Shown piece by piece: positions 1 to 11,522 of a stretch of 64,000 nt of DNA; within the stretch, counting starts at the first letter, position 1, and each line of letters starts with the position of its first letter. The stretch comes from Gigaspora rosea (lineage: Eukaryota > Glomeromycota > Glomeromycetes > Diversisporales > Gigasporaceae), in NCBI GenBank assembly GCA_003550325.1, contig QKWP01000669.1:62001-126000 (forward strand), in the 5' to 3' direction. A program made the translations under genes and the position numbers. Under the pieces are notes generated by a model that saw only the letters and a program-made list of their open reading frames with translations, was not told the origin of the DNA and searched no databases.

Positions 1-1224
1 TATTTAACAAAAAATATTTTAAATTAATCAAATGGGTTAATAGGCTAATAATTAGGATGAATATGTGTAGATTGATAAAGCTTATTACATAATATGACAT
101 TTTCATTTGTAAAAAATATCAAAATGAGTCTGTCATTAACCTTTTTGTTATATCTAACATGAAAATTCTACAATCAATTGAGTACAAATATCATTTCCTT
201 GGATCATCTTATTCAGCAACTAATTTTCTAGCACTAAGAAACAATGGCTGATACTTATCATCTCTTAGCTTTTACCAATACTTCAATATGACAACAAATT
301 TAACTATTTCTGTCAATAATCTCTTCATTCAATAAAAACCTAAAACTTGTGGCATATTATAATGATGAAGTCAGTAAACGGAACAGCAATAACTGCTGAA
401 GTTATTGTTTGACAGAATATTTATATTTGCTTATTGTTTAATGTTACTCCATTTTTTATTTTATTGACGATGATATTTGACAAACAATAGAATATTGATT
501 GCAATGTTTATTTTGATAATAAATGAGCACCATTATGATCATTCTTAATCTCATAAAATATAATGCTTGTGTAAGTCATAAATTATATATTCGATTTCTT
601 AGTAAAAATTTTATTAACGTTGAGCTCCATTGCAAACACATTGAGAATGACACTTATAAAACCTATTTTTTAAAACCCCGAATACAAAAAATAAAATATT
701 ATATATTGTGTGAAATTGTTTAGTCAATCATCAGTAGCTTGTTTTGTTAGTTTGATAAACAGTTTCTAACAAATTGTCAATTAATAATAAAGATCGCAAA
801 TAAAATTTACCTTGGCTGGCTTTGCGATTTTCTGAGAAATAATATTTGATCATCAGAATGTATTTCCTAATCGAATTACCACTATAGTCGGACAGAAACT
901 GCAACATTTATAATCTCGTTGCTTTTGTCATCTTGTTCTGCTTCATACAACATTATTCAAATCAGAGTGTTGATGATAAAATTATAGAAAGAATCTCTTA
1001 ATGATTAGATTTATAGACAATGTACTTTGTGCTTTGACTCATCATCAAAATTTGCGTAACAAAAATAGAACTTACTAGGTGTTAAATTTTATTAGATAAT
1101 GAAACCAATCATGCTTTAATTTATCAAGCTTTTCAAGTGTTCAATGGTCATAAAAAAATAAATAAAAAAATAAACAAATAAAAACAGTAAACTTTATTAG
1201 TACTGAAGTAGTACAGATTTTTTA
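1..1224. other. AT-rich stretch without recognisable gene
   Basis: Both strands were read. Only short chance ORFs occur and none has a family motif. No TIR pair, tandem array or RNA gene was seen. It lies downstream of the decayed P450 on the minus strand, where the missing 3' half of that gene (with the heme-binding loop) would be expected, but nothing like it is visible. Confidence 0.5.
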
Positions 1225-2205
1225 ACTAGAAAGAAATATATTTGATGTAGCTAAATTTATGAAATAAATTTCATTAAAATGTGTAAATAAAAATATAAAA
1301 TGGTTTAAAGATTTACATTTTTCTTTAATCATTTCATTAAATAAATTATTTAATCTATCAATTTTTCTAAAGGCCAGACGTTTTAAGATTGGAATGCGGT
1401 TGTAACGAATAAAAGAATAAAATGGACTTTTAAACATATCATGAGCGTCATTATAAGTCGTTACATAGGGATTATTCGGATCTCAAGATTCTAAATTAAA
1501 ATTTGTTAAATTATAAATTTTCTAATACTCACAAATCATTTTATTTGCTTTTACATTAAACCCAAAATTAAAGCCAACTTTTCCAAGAATGTCCAAAGTA
1601 AACTTATGATATTTGAAATTACAAATTTTAATGAACTTTATGGAGAATATAAATATGTTTAATAATTTTTTTTTTATTACATTTGCATAAGATTTTTAAC
1701 CTCAATAGGCTTATTATCGACTTTTTTTTAAATGTTCATCAATTTAATCCCTTTTCAACAAAAAGATGTACCGGTAAAGTTTTAAAGGCATGGATTACAA
1801 ATGCGTCTAAATGAAATTTTATATCTGCAAAATATACAGTAAATGTAAAAAAAAAAAAAATACCTATGCCACTTCCAAACCTAAAAAGAAAAATGTAATA
1901 AAAAAATTCATCACAAGAAAATTTAAAACAATAAAATGGCAAATAAGACTCATATCACCATTTGAATGAACAACATTAGCACCAAAATATTGTTCAATCG
2001 CAGTATTTGGCATAATCTCGTTGAACATTAACTTGGGAAAAACATCTATTAAATAATTTAAAGCTCTTTATATTAGATTTTAATAAGAGATCAATTTGTG
2101 AGTTTAATTGAGATTAATGTAAGATATCGAATGATTAACGAACGTTACAAGTTCTTAAACACATATTCTTCGCAATTGCTGGATGCAAATCCATTTTCCT
2201 CCAAG
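1225..2205 (-). pseudogene. Cytochrome P450 remnant (5' half only)
   Basis: Reading the minus strand from 2.2 to 1.2 kb gives exon-like blocks in the order expected for a fungal cytochrome P450 (heme monooxygenase, ER-anchored). First comes EEYVFKNL near 2,180. Then YFGANVVHSNGD near 2,000, the stretch that normally precedes the WxxxR helix C. Then FKTLPVHLFVEKGL and NKPIEVKNLMQ at 1,690-1,800. Then FTLDILGKVGFNFGFN at 1,540-1,640, helix D-E like. Then NPYVTTYNDA and YNRIPILKRL at 1,280-1,490. GT/AG borders can be placed between some blocks. The WKRHR segment is missing, frames shift, and an in-frame TGA precedes DPNNPYVTTYND. The I-helix, ExxR and FxxGxRxCxG heme loop are absent. I read it as a dead, truncated gene. 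The family call rests on motif resemblance, not a search. Confidence 0.6.
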
Positions 2206-3038
2206 ATAAAACTATAAATATAAAATAATAGGCTTCATTTTTTTTCATAATAAATCTAAATTTTACAATCTATATTCTAGCAAAAAAAAATATTTACCTT
2301 TACAACGCCATCCTTTTCAAAATATTTTTTAAGACATAAATAAAGTTTATAATCTCCTGTTTGTTTTGTAATTATTGATTTAATTAAATTAAAGAATGTG
2401 ATCGAGTGAATATCTTTTAGAGCGTCTGAAACTTTATAATTTAAATAATTTTAAATTATTAACAGAATAACAGTTGCATAGAAATGTCATGAATTCCAAG
2501 TTTAATTTTGAAATATTTAATCTTTAATAGCAACAACAATTAAAAATTTATAGTTTTTCTCACTAAAGTTTATAATTATTTATCATTAGAACTATTGCAT
2601 AACGTAAGTAATTAAAATATGACATCAGCATTTAGTTGACGAAGTTATAATTAGAGTCTATAATTTTATTTTTGGTTTAGCTTTAAAGTTGTAGACCGGG
2701 TGTTCTGGTATTTAATTGTACTGTATCAAAATTCCGATTACTAGCCTTTTGGGTTTAGGTTAGTCCAAATTAGTAAACCCGTCCCGTACAGAATTCTGAC
2801 ATTGGCATATTTAAGAATTTACATAGCTTCAGCTAAATAGTGTATTTCCATTGGTCAGAATTTTATTGATACATAGAATTTCAGAATTTGAGATGTACGA
2901 CTGTATGATCCGAAAAAATACTTTACGTTTGTTTTGAATAATATCAAAAATTCCTGCATAAATAAAGCCATTCAAGTTAGTTGCAAAAATCAGTACATTT
3001 ATGCCGCATAAAATCGTATTATCTCTTAATACGTTAAC
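2206..3038. other. AT-rich spacer, nothing recognised
   Basis: No ORF with family character, no repeat pair and no RNA gene was seen between the P450 remnant and the foldback element. Confidence 0.4.
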
Positions 3039-4218
3039 CAGGCAAATTTGCCTGCAAAATTCAATTTTAATGTAATTGCCAAAATTGAGGTGGGAGAGGT
3101 CCCCCTAAGAGATACCTCATTTAATTTGGCTAGACTTGAGTAACATATTGGCAAAATGCCGATTGTATAAATTATGTCATGAATGAATCGGGAAAATAAA
3201 TAGGGCGCAGATCTGCACAAATCTGCGACCCTGGAAAATTTTAACAAATTTCGTCTTGATGAGACGGATCGAATGATACCAAAATCGTTGAATTCCAATC
3301 ACTAAAACACAAGAAAATCCCATTTATGTGAATTTTATAAACATCGAACTATCCAGCCAACCAATGGTCCAATTTAATGATTTTGGTACCATTCGATTCC
3401 TCTCGATGAGACGGTTCGAATGGTACCAAAAACGTCAAAATTGGATCACTGGTTAACAAGTTATTCGTAAAAACGATTTGCGGCGCAGTTCTGCGCAGAA
3501 ATTTAAAAAAGAAATTTAAATTTCTGCGCAGAACTGCGCCGCAAATCGTTTTTTACGAATAACTTGTTAACCAGTGATCCAATTTTGACGTTTTTGATAC
3601 CATTCGAACCGTCTCATCGAGAGGAATCGAATGGTACCGAAATCATTAAATTTGGACTATTGGTTGGCAAGATCGTTCGATGTTTATAAAATTCACATAA
3701 ATGGGATTTTCTTGTGTTCTAGTAATTGGAATTCAACGATTTTGGTACCATTCGATCCGTCTCATCAAGATGAATCGAATGGTACCAAATTTGTTAAATT
3801 TGGGCCACTGGATCACAAGTTATTGCAAAATTTGTTAAAATTTTCCAGGGTCGCAGATTTGTGCAGATCTGCGCCTTATTTATTTCCCGATGATAGGTTT
3901 AAATAAAATTTTTTAAAGTTATTTCGAATATATTATATTAAATATAACTTAAAGTAAAAATTTCAATAATAATATAGGGGATCGCATATAATAAAAATAA
4001 ATAATTAATTAAAAAAATAGGTCTATTTCGTTATATTTTGTATAAATTAATGAATTTAAAGTAGTATACTTTATTTAAAGTACAATTAATTTTTAGAATT
4101 TATATTTTAAAAATAAAAATCAAGTCTAAAAGAATATATTTTATAAAAATTTTGGTAAATTTTTAAAAATTTATTTTTAAAAAATATTATATAACTTTTT
4201 GCAGGCAAATTTGCCTGC
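3039..4218. mobile_element. Foldback-type TIR element, about 1.2 kb
   Basis: Both ends carry the same self-complementary word: CAGGCAAATTTGCCTG at 3,039 and again at 4,202, each continuing toward the interior as CAAAA. The interior holds a 0.7 kb near-perfect palindrome. No coding capacity. I infer a non-autonomous DNA element; because the end motif is itself a palindrome, the exact termini and target duplication are uncertain. Confidence 0.5.
3188..3890. repeat. Large palindrome, arms of about 320-370 bp
   Basis: The sequence from 3,188 reads the same as the complement read back from 3,890, with a centre near 3,511 flanked by GCGCAGAAATTTAAA and its complement. Within each arm, sub-motifs such as TTGGTACCATTCGAT and CTCGATGAGACGG recur in both orientations. 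The right arm has an extra segment of about 75 bp near 3,785-3,860 that the left arm lacks. Confidence 0.85.
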
Positions 4219-5218
4219 ACATAGTCTACAGACGAAGAGATAGTTATCTCTTTTTTTTCATTTATAGTATACCATAGTTCAAGATGGTGAGAACATATAT
4301 TCTCCATGTAATTATAGTTTACGTGCGGTTTAATAATCTATCTGCTATATTTAGTATTAAATAATGCGTGTTGGTTATTGTATTTTTCGCCATTTCAAAA
4401 CTTATGCAGACTTCAAATTAACCTAAGTCATCTTTAAATTTTAAAACGACGTACATTATTTCTCAATCGGTGAAAAATTAAAAAAGATGAAATTATATAA
4501 CCAAGTGATAAAAATTATGTGACTATTAATAATATTTACTTATATCATAAACATTCATTTGCATTAATAAAAAGTAATAAAAATTTATTATAAAATATTA
4601 AAAAAAACAACATAAATTTGCGTAAATTACTGTTATATTAAAAAACTTTTATAATTTTAAATAAAAAACCATCACATAATCAATGAAAAAAAAATACAAT
4701 AGTAAAAAATTCGTATGATTAAAAAATTTGAACAATTTTTACATTACTACGTAGAACGCACTCATATCATCTTGTACATAGTAAATTACTTCTTCTGAAT
4801 CTGCCACTCCTCTTTTTCTTGCAAAATGTAATGTCAGTCTTCACTTGAATTAACATCTGAATTGAAGATTTCAATCATTTCCAGGGCTAATGTGCTTTAA
4901 AACCACTCTATGCATGAATGTATTCATGAATAGCATCATCAATTACTGTTTGCAAGATAAGGCCAGACCAACTGGATTCTGTGATTTATATTACCCTAGA
5001 AAAGGGGTAAGGGGTGGTTTACATAATAAAATTTTAAAAAAATTGTTTCCAAAAAACAATACCACATACAACCTTTTTAATTGCATGTCAAAATTTTATT
5101 ATCATTAAAAAAAAAAGCTTAAACATTAATTATATTTATTTAGATCCATTAAAGAACATATGAATAATATAATTAAGATGATATACATAATACACAATAT
5201 TTTGTAGTATAATAAAAA
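4219..5218. other. AT-rich spacer
   Basis: No supported gene. A short minus-strand reading at about 4,744-4,831 (ending in DDMSAFYVVM) looks protein-like but is too short to identify. Confidence 0.35.
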
Positions 5219-5510
5219 TTAGACAATTATCATTCATTGCCACAGTGCGATGCATTGCTACCTCCTGATCGACCAATTATTATGTTTGGTTTGATTTTAA
5301 AATTTGATTGGCTACATGCATTTAGGGAGGTTATACTAAACAAAACCAAGCAAATAGTGGCCAAGTTATTCGGGTTTGGTATAGCATGAGTTAAATTTGT
5401 TTTTTTTTTAAAAAAAGGTTGTTTTGCTTCGATTTCACTTACACCTGATCCTGCATCCCAATTGGTCAATCAGAGCAGCGATGCACTGGTGATGAATGAT
5501 AACTCTCTAA
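5219..5510. mobile_element. MITE-like element with about 50-bp TIRs
   Basis: The left end (TTATCATTCATTGCCACAG...) and the complement of the right end (TTATCATTCATCACCAGTG...) match over roughly 50 bp with scattered differences. Both begin with TTAGA. There is no ORF between them beyond chance. A clear target duplication was not found. Confidence 0.6.
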
Positions 5511-5560
5511 AATTTAAATAATTCTGAGTTTTCTAATTTTTTTTGATCTGCTTGTGAACA

Positions 5561-5702
5561 AAGTCACAAAGTGGATATTTATTGCGAGTCACCGGGCTCC
5601 TATGTGATAGCAGATCACAGACAGAATGGTATTTGAGTAACTTGATAATCTGCATCGATCTCTTTGTTCTTTGAGTTTTCTGCTTGACATTGTGTCCAAC
5701 TA
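5561..5702 (+). repeat. Direct repeat, left copy (LTR-like pair)
   Basis: About 140 bp starting AAGTCACAAAGTGGATATTT and ending near TTGACATTGTG is repeated in the same orientation at 9,512-9,664 with moderate divergence. Two same-strand copies about 3.9 kb apart would fit the long terminal repeats of an old LTR element without coding parts, but no primer-binding site or LTR protein domain was recognised, so the family is left open. Confidence 0.6.
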
Positions 5703-5799
5703 CGTTGTGAGAACAAGCCAGTTTCTTAGCAAGAGGAAAGAAAACTTTTTAGTTTTTAGAGAATTAAAACATTGTATTACCAAACAAAAGCTGCTATAT

Positions 5800-7650
5800 C
5801 ATATTGGACAACTTCCAAAAGAAAATTTTTTGTTCTTCATGATGACTTTCTGTGACCAGAAGGAGGGAAGCAATAGTTGAAGCATTGCACAAGGGCACTA
5901 TTTCGACCTCTCTGGACCTCAGTAAAAATGTATTTTGCAAGAACGTCACAAATAAAATGGGAAATTCTGACTGAATATAGGATGTCAGACATTGTAATGT
6001 AAAAGGAAAATGGAGTTGGAAAGTGATGTGCATAAAGCATCCATTGTATTCAAAATCTGCAGATATGGGGGTCGTCTAAAGCCATGACATTTTCATGCAA
6101 ATCAACCAGAGTTGCGAAATTTTGTTTACACGGATCAGCCCGAAGAAGTCAAAAACCAAAAAAAAACATGAGAGCATAAAAATGGCATTTTAAACTTATC
6201 TTGGGCCATTAATAAAAAATGCCAGGAAGGTAACTTTACCTATATTGATTCTAACTCTAACCCCGACCCTAATGCTAAACAGTTTCTAATACGAATTTTA
6301 ACTAAAATTTCAAAAAATCACGTGGGTACATAGCTTTAGCCATCCCCAAATATAGTAATGCTGTTGAAATAAAAGCTGTTGGTATCTCTTATTATGGAAA
6401 AAGAAAGACACAAAGCATTTGTTGTTACTAAAATTTGCTGTTATATATAGTGCAGAAAATTTGATCTTCATGATAGTTTTGGAACCAGGAAGCAGGAAAG
6501 AGCACTATGCTGATCTCTCTGGATCTTGGTAAAATTATCTTGTGGCAAAGTAAGAAAAAGCATTAGCAGGTATATGCTACAAAATGTTACAGAAATATTG
6601 ATGAAATCATAATAATGTTGAACATTACAATGTAAGAAGATTGGAGTTAAAAAGAAAGAATATAAGGCATTCATTTATGACCAAATCCTGCAGATTTGGG
6701 TAATGCTTTTGAAATAAAAGTCGTTAGGTTGGTTGTTATAATAAAGTTGGAGTTGAAGAGAGGAACACAAAGCATTTGTTGATCAACTAAAAGTTGCAGG
6801 ATGTGTAATGCCAAAAACTTCGATTCGATCTTTGTGAGGATTTTCTAGGACCAGAGGGAGGAAAAGAAGACTATGCTGACCTTTCTGGACATTGGTAATT
6901 AGTCTTGGCAAAAAAAAAAAAAAAAAAAAAAAGAAAATTCAGATCTTCATAATAATTTTCCAGGACCAGAGGAAGGAAAACATAGCAGAGGCATTTTGCA
7001 AAAATACTAGTTGACCTCACTAGGTCTGGGTAAAATAGGCTTGCAGTAAAGTAAAGAGGCCATTTGCAGATAGGTTTGGCAAAAAGGTTACAATAATGGA
7101 CAGAACATATAATTTTGGACATTGTAGGAAGGTATTCATTTTTGATCAGAATTTGCAGATATGGACAATGCTATTGGAAATAAGGCCATTAGTGCTTGCT
7201 ATCACAATAGAATTGGAGTTAAAAAAAAGTAACATAAGGTATTGGGTTATTACCAAAAATTGGCAAATTGTGTAAAGCAAAAGCTTTAATCTTTACGGTA
7301 ATTTTCTGGAACCAGAGGAAAGAAGAGCAATAGAGAATGCATTTGCAGAACACTATATTAATCTCTCTGTATTCTGGTAGAAATAGTCCTGTGGCAAAGT
7401 AAAGAAAGCATTGGCAAATAGACATTGCAATAATATTACAGAATGTATTGGATATTGTAATAAAAGGAACTAAAGTTGAAAAAAATAACATGAAGCATTT
7501 ATTTATAATCGAAATTAGTGGATGTGGTAATATCATAATAAAAGCCTTTGGTGTTAGTTATTAGAATGAAATTGGAGTTGAAGACACAAAGCATTTGCTC
7601 ATTACCAAAATCTGCTGAAGTTGTTGCCGTATGCAAAAATGGAGTCAGAG
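5800..7650 (+). repeat. Diverged tandem array, units of about 250-450 bp
   Basis: The recurring core 'accagaggaaggaaaag' followed 40-60 bp later by a 'ctctctggacctggtaaaa'-like segment, 'tggcaaagtaaag' and 'gcagatatggacaatgct' can be followed at about 5,855, 6,485, 6,850, 6,960 and 7,310. Units are strongly diverged and vary in length. No reading frame is conserved between units, so the array appears non-coding. One unit is interrupted by a MITE at 6,063-6,352. Confidence 0.55.
6063..6352. mobile_element. MITE, GGGGTCGTCTAAAGC family, copy 1
   Basis: The ends ATATGGGGGTCGTCTAAAGC and the complement of GCTTTAGCCATCCCCAAAT form TIRs. The inside carries 'aataaaaaatgcc' and a CTAACCC-rich stretch that recur in the copies at 30,984 and 34,126. 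It is inserted in a unit of the surrounding tandem array. Non-coding. Confidence 0.7.
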
Positions 7651-8119
7651 TACCTTTAAATGTATAGTGAGCCAATTATTGGAATAGAGAAGATAAACTC
7701 ACAATGGAATCAAAATTGGCCAGAAAATGATAAAAAAAAATATTGTAGTACTGGATGCGAAAACTGAAGCTATATATAGTACCTAAGGTTAAATGGGTAA
7801 ACCATTCATGCAAGCAGCCAATATTGGAGTCATCTTGTCAGAGAATTTTAACTGAAAAAGGGAATTTGATAGTAAACCCTTTACTATTAGTTTGTTAAAG
7901 AAATTTGGCAGGATAAAAGACCTAAGTTTGAAAAAAAAGCAAGCATACAGACATGTATATTCATATGTATAAGTGAGGTGTGCACATCCCACACTCCTCA
8001 AATTAGGATTGAAGATAGTAAGTAGTATACGGGTATATGAGCATTGGAAGAAGAAAAACGAATACACACAGGTATAAATAAGCATATGTCACATGTAGAC
8101 ATAGATTGAAGCGAGTGTT

Positions 8120-9140
8120 AGCGCCTTAAATGGGAAAACTTATGCTTACTATCAGGTTAGTTTTAAAGCTTCTAATAAGCTAAAACAAGTCCTAGATAAG
8201 TAAACATATGATCTATACCGCTTTAGGAAATAGTATAGTATAAGGTTAGGTGTTGTAAAAAAAAAAGGTAACCAAACACACATGTTCAGGTAAAGGTATA
8301 ACAAGGCATATGAACATATAGATTTATTTGGGGTGTGTGTAAACACCTTATGCTATTTTTAATTATAGATATGGAAGTAAGCTGAGTGTGGATACTCCAT
8401 ACTACTCTTAAGTTAAATTTGAAGGTAGTGGTATATGAATAAATAGTACAAAGCATTGTAAGGAAAGAAACAAATGTGCATGTTTATATAGAGGTATATG
8501 TAAGCACATAACAGATAGGTCACGTGTATATAAAGGCCAGAGTGGGTGTGTATACTCATACTGCTTTTAAGTAAGGCATAGTATATGGATCAGAAATTGT
8601 AAAAAAAAAAAAAAGTGAACCAAACACGCATGTGTATAATCAAGGCATATGAATATATATTTTTGTATATAAGTAGAGCATGTGACTGATAGATCACATG
8701 TGTGTAAAGATTGGGTGGATGTGTACACTTAACACTACTCTTAAGTAATAGTATAGTATACGGATCAGGTATTGTAAAAAAAAAAAAAGAGGGTTAACCA
8801 AATGCACATGTTTGGGTAAAGGTATGAACAAGGCATACAAATGTATAGGTTCATAAAGGTACTAGTATATAAGAAAAGCACATGACAGATAGGTTATGTG
8901 TGTATAAATATCAGAGTGAGTGTGTACACTTCACACCACTCTTAAGTAATGGTATGTTTATGGATCGGGTATTGAAAAAAAAGGGATAAACCAAATGCAC
9001 ATGTTTGGGTAAAGGTGTAAACAAGGATATGAATGTGTAGGTTTGTATACTGCTTATAGTATATAGAACCATATAACCATGTTGTTTATATACATGTGTA
9101 GATGGAAATATGTGTGTACACCTACACTGCTCTCAGGCTA
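8120..9140 (+). repeat. Tandem array, period about 170-200 bp
   Basis: A unit of the form 'gtgtgtacactcacactactcttaagtaa', then 'ggatcaggtattg', a poly(A) run, 'ccaaatgcacatgtttgggtaaagg' and 'cacatgacagataggt' repeats about five times, clearest at 8,540, 8,713 and 8,915. There is no shared frame. It follows the longer-period array and lies inside the interval bounded by the direct repeats at 5,561 and 9,512. Confidence 0.65.
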
Positions 9141-9394
9141 AACTAGATTAGAAGATCCAAAAAAGCTAAAGAGGGTTTGCAGGATATCATATAATTGTAT
9201 GGAGTAGATATGATAATGTCTCTATGAGTAGTTGTAGATATGCAAGCATGTACAGTAAGCAAGTATATACACCCTAGGCCATGTAAAAAAAAAAAAGAAG
9301 AGGAAAAGAAAAAGAAGAAAAGGAGTAGTGGTATACAGGTATGGGTATGTTTTATATCTAAAAAGAAATAATCCTCTTTAACAATTCCATACTA

Positions 9395-9946
9395 TATTAC
9401 GTTATTGCATTAAGAGAATATGACTGTAGGTATAAAGGTTGGTCACGATTGTTGTATGTGTGGAAGGGGCACACAATGGGATAAGCAATAATAATATTTC
9501 ACTTGGGTATGAAGTCACAAGGTGGATATTTATTGCAAGTCACCAAACTCCTATATAATAGCAGATCACAACAGAATAGTATTTGAGTAACAGTTAAGTA
9601 ACCTGATAATCTGCATTAATCTCTTTGTTCTTTGAGTTTTCTGTTTGACATTGTGTTCAGCTATCCCTCCACCACACCCAAAAAAGAAAAGGAAAGAGAA
9701 GAAAGGAAGAGGAAAAGAAGAGAGGTGGGCAATGAATTACAGTAGGGTCATTGGACTTTCCGCAAAGTAAAAACAAACAAAGAGATCAAAGAAAAGATCT
9801 GCTCACGTGACATCCTGTGGTTTGTTCCATGCCCCTATCCTATACTATATTACGTTGTTGTATTAAAAGAAAGTGACTATAGGTGTAAAGGTTGGTCATG
9901 ACTATTATGTGTAAAGAAGGGGCACATGACAAGATAAGCAATAATA
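9395..9946 (+). repeat. Direct repeat pair flanking the right LTR-like copy
   Basis: About 110 bp at 9,395-9,502 (ACTATATTACGTTATTGCAT through GATAAGCAATAATAATA) is repeated in the same orientation at 9,840-9,946. The right copy of the 0.15 kb direct repeat lies between the two. This could reflect nested or tandem duplication of element ends. Confidence 0.6.
9512..9664 (+). repeat. Direct repeat, right copy (LTR-like pair)
   Basis: Partner of the copy at 5,561-5,702. It shares the start AAGTCACAAGGTGGATATTT, the middle 'gcagatcac' and 'atttgagtaac', and the end TTGACATTGTG, and is about 10 bp longer than the left copy. An old, non-coding LTR-type fossil is one explanation. Confidence 0.6.
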
Positions 9947-10044
9947 ATAATAAATTTCTTAATATAATAGAGTTTAATAAATTAATTGAGTTAAGAATTG
10001 ACCAAAGTTATCACTAAATCAGTGGAAATTTAGAGTACTCTAGC

Positions 10045-10604
10045 CAGAGCATATAAAATTTTTGAAATTAATTTTTTGAAAGAAATCAAAAATTTTTGAA
10101 CAAATCGAATTTTTTTGAAATTTGGCCAAATTTAATCAAAATTTCTTAAAATTTGACCAAATTTGATCAAAATTTTTTGAAATTTTTTGGCAAAATCATA
10201 AAAAATCATATGAAAATAATATTATTGAATGAGTTCAACACTAAAATAAAAATTTAATACTAACTTCTTTGAACTTAATTATCTGGTATAGAAAGTAGTA
10301 TTTTCTGTTAATAACAATATTTTAAATGAGAGCAGAAAAATTTTAAGTAAAAAATTCTTTTCAAATACCCAATATTTATATTTTAAATAGAATTGAATTG
10401 AAATTCATGTTTAAATTAGTTTTATTTGTTAAAATAAATTGAAATTGCTTATAGGAGACTAGAAAATTATTAAAATTTTTGTATAATCAATAGAAATTTA
10501 TCAAAGTTTTGTATAAATTAATCAAAGTTTATTAAAATTTATGCATAAATCAATCAAAATATTTGCTTTAAATCAAAAAATTTTTATATGTCTCTGTTTC
10601 TCTG
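10045..10604. mobile_element. Candidate TIR element with AAATTTTGATCAAATTT-type words
   Basis: The left CAGAGCATATAAAATTTTTG matches the complement of the right end (CAGAGACATATAAAAATTTT). The subterminal DNA consists of repeated self-complementary AT words around AAATTTGATCAAAATTT. The ends fit a hAT-like YAGNG pattern, but the flanking 8 bp match poorly (5 of 8), so this is a weak call. Confidence 0.35.
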
Positions 10605-11015
10605 ACTATGACAAATAGTTCTGGTCACCATGATAACTAAAAAATCTTTAAATTTATTTATATTAGGGTTAGTACCTATATTAGGGTTTGAAAGTAGTAT
10701 TTTGAATAGTAAATGCTCAAAGAATATTTTTTGTTAGTGCGCAGGTGTTTCTTATAAAAATTTTAGAATGAACATTTGTTATTCTGATCATATTACATCT
10801 AATTGGAATTCTAATTAACTAATTGTCTTATGATCAGAACTTATTTTTGCATTCAAAAAATTTAAGAATGATATAATCAATTCAAAATCAACTTACTATG
10901 ATTTCTTGGTACTGTAATGGATAAAATAAGAATACAAATTTTTTTATTATTCAATATTTTTTTTATTTTTATTATTTGTATCTCATTATGCACAGAATCT
11001 GAAAGTAGCTCTAAA

Positions 11016-11510
11016 CAAAAGACCTGCAGGTTGATAGCATAGCGGTTATACTCTTAGGTCTCCAATTGAAGGTTTCCGGTTTAATACCATTTGGCGGTAA
11101 AATAAATTTGATAGTTAGAACCTGATTAGGAATAACTGAAGTCATATAAGATGTAAGGTCAGTCCAATAAGGCATAATTTGATGGTGGCATTTCTATGTA
11201 ATGATTACGTATCCACAGAAGTCAGACCAAGGAAGATTAGATGATCCTGCAGGAAGTATAAATAATATCAGTGCAAACCCACATTTGGGTGGCAAAAAGA
11301 CAAGCTAGATAAAGCATTCACTCACTATAACTCACTGAGCAGCTGGAACTCTATTAGATAAAATCTGTAACACTGCAGGAAAAGGAACCTGGGAGGTCAT
11401 TTGGGCGGCACAAAGCAAGCTGGACAGCTTATTTGAGATAGTTGGGAATATTGTAAAATTAGGAGGGTTATATAGAAGAAGCACACTAGTTGAAGTGTAA
11501 AAAAAAAGAT
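11016..11510 (+). mobile_element. tRNA-derived SINE candidate
   Basis: The 5' part (about 11,024-11,100) looks like a tRNA-derived head: TAGCATAGCGG fits an A box and GGTTTAATACC, about 50 bp on, fits a B box (GGTTCRANNCC). The body of about 400 bp ends in a short A run (A9) at 11,499-11,507. It is flanked by AGTAGCTCTAAA (11,004) and AGTAGCCCTAAA (11,511), a 12-bp target duplication with one mismatch. A promoter-bearing head, A tail and duplication together support a SINE; orientation is plus. There is no ORF of its own, so it would depend on a LINE in trans. Confidence 0.6.
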
Positions 11511-11522
11511 AGTAGCCCTAAA

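Noticed and set aside
3631-3906. 91-codon plus-strand ORF and its mirror at 3,026-3,298
   Set aside because: Both come from the arms of one palindrome; the shared peptide LLKFSRVADLCRSAPYLF is a consequence of the inverted repeat.
4744-4831. Minus-strand protein-like tail ending DDMSAFYVVM
   Set aside because: Only about 28 codons and no family recognised; too little to call a gene fragment.
7219-7536. 105-codon minus-strand ORF
   Set aside because: It lies across units of a non-coding tandem array and the frame is not conserved in the other units.
5561-9664. A CRISPR-like array, because of regularly spaced repeats
   Set aside because: Units are long, diverged and without conserved short repeats and unique spacers; the setting is eukaryotic.
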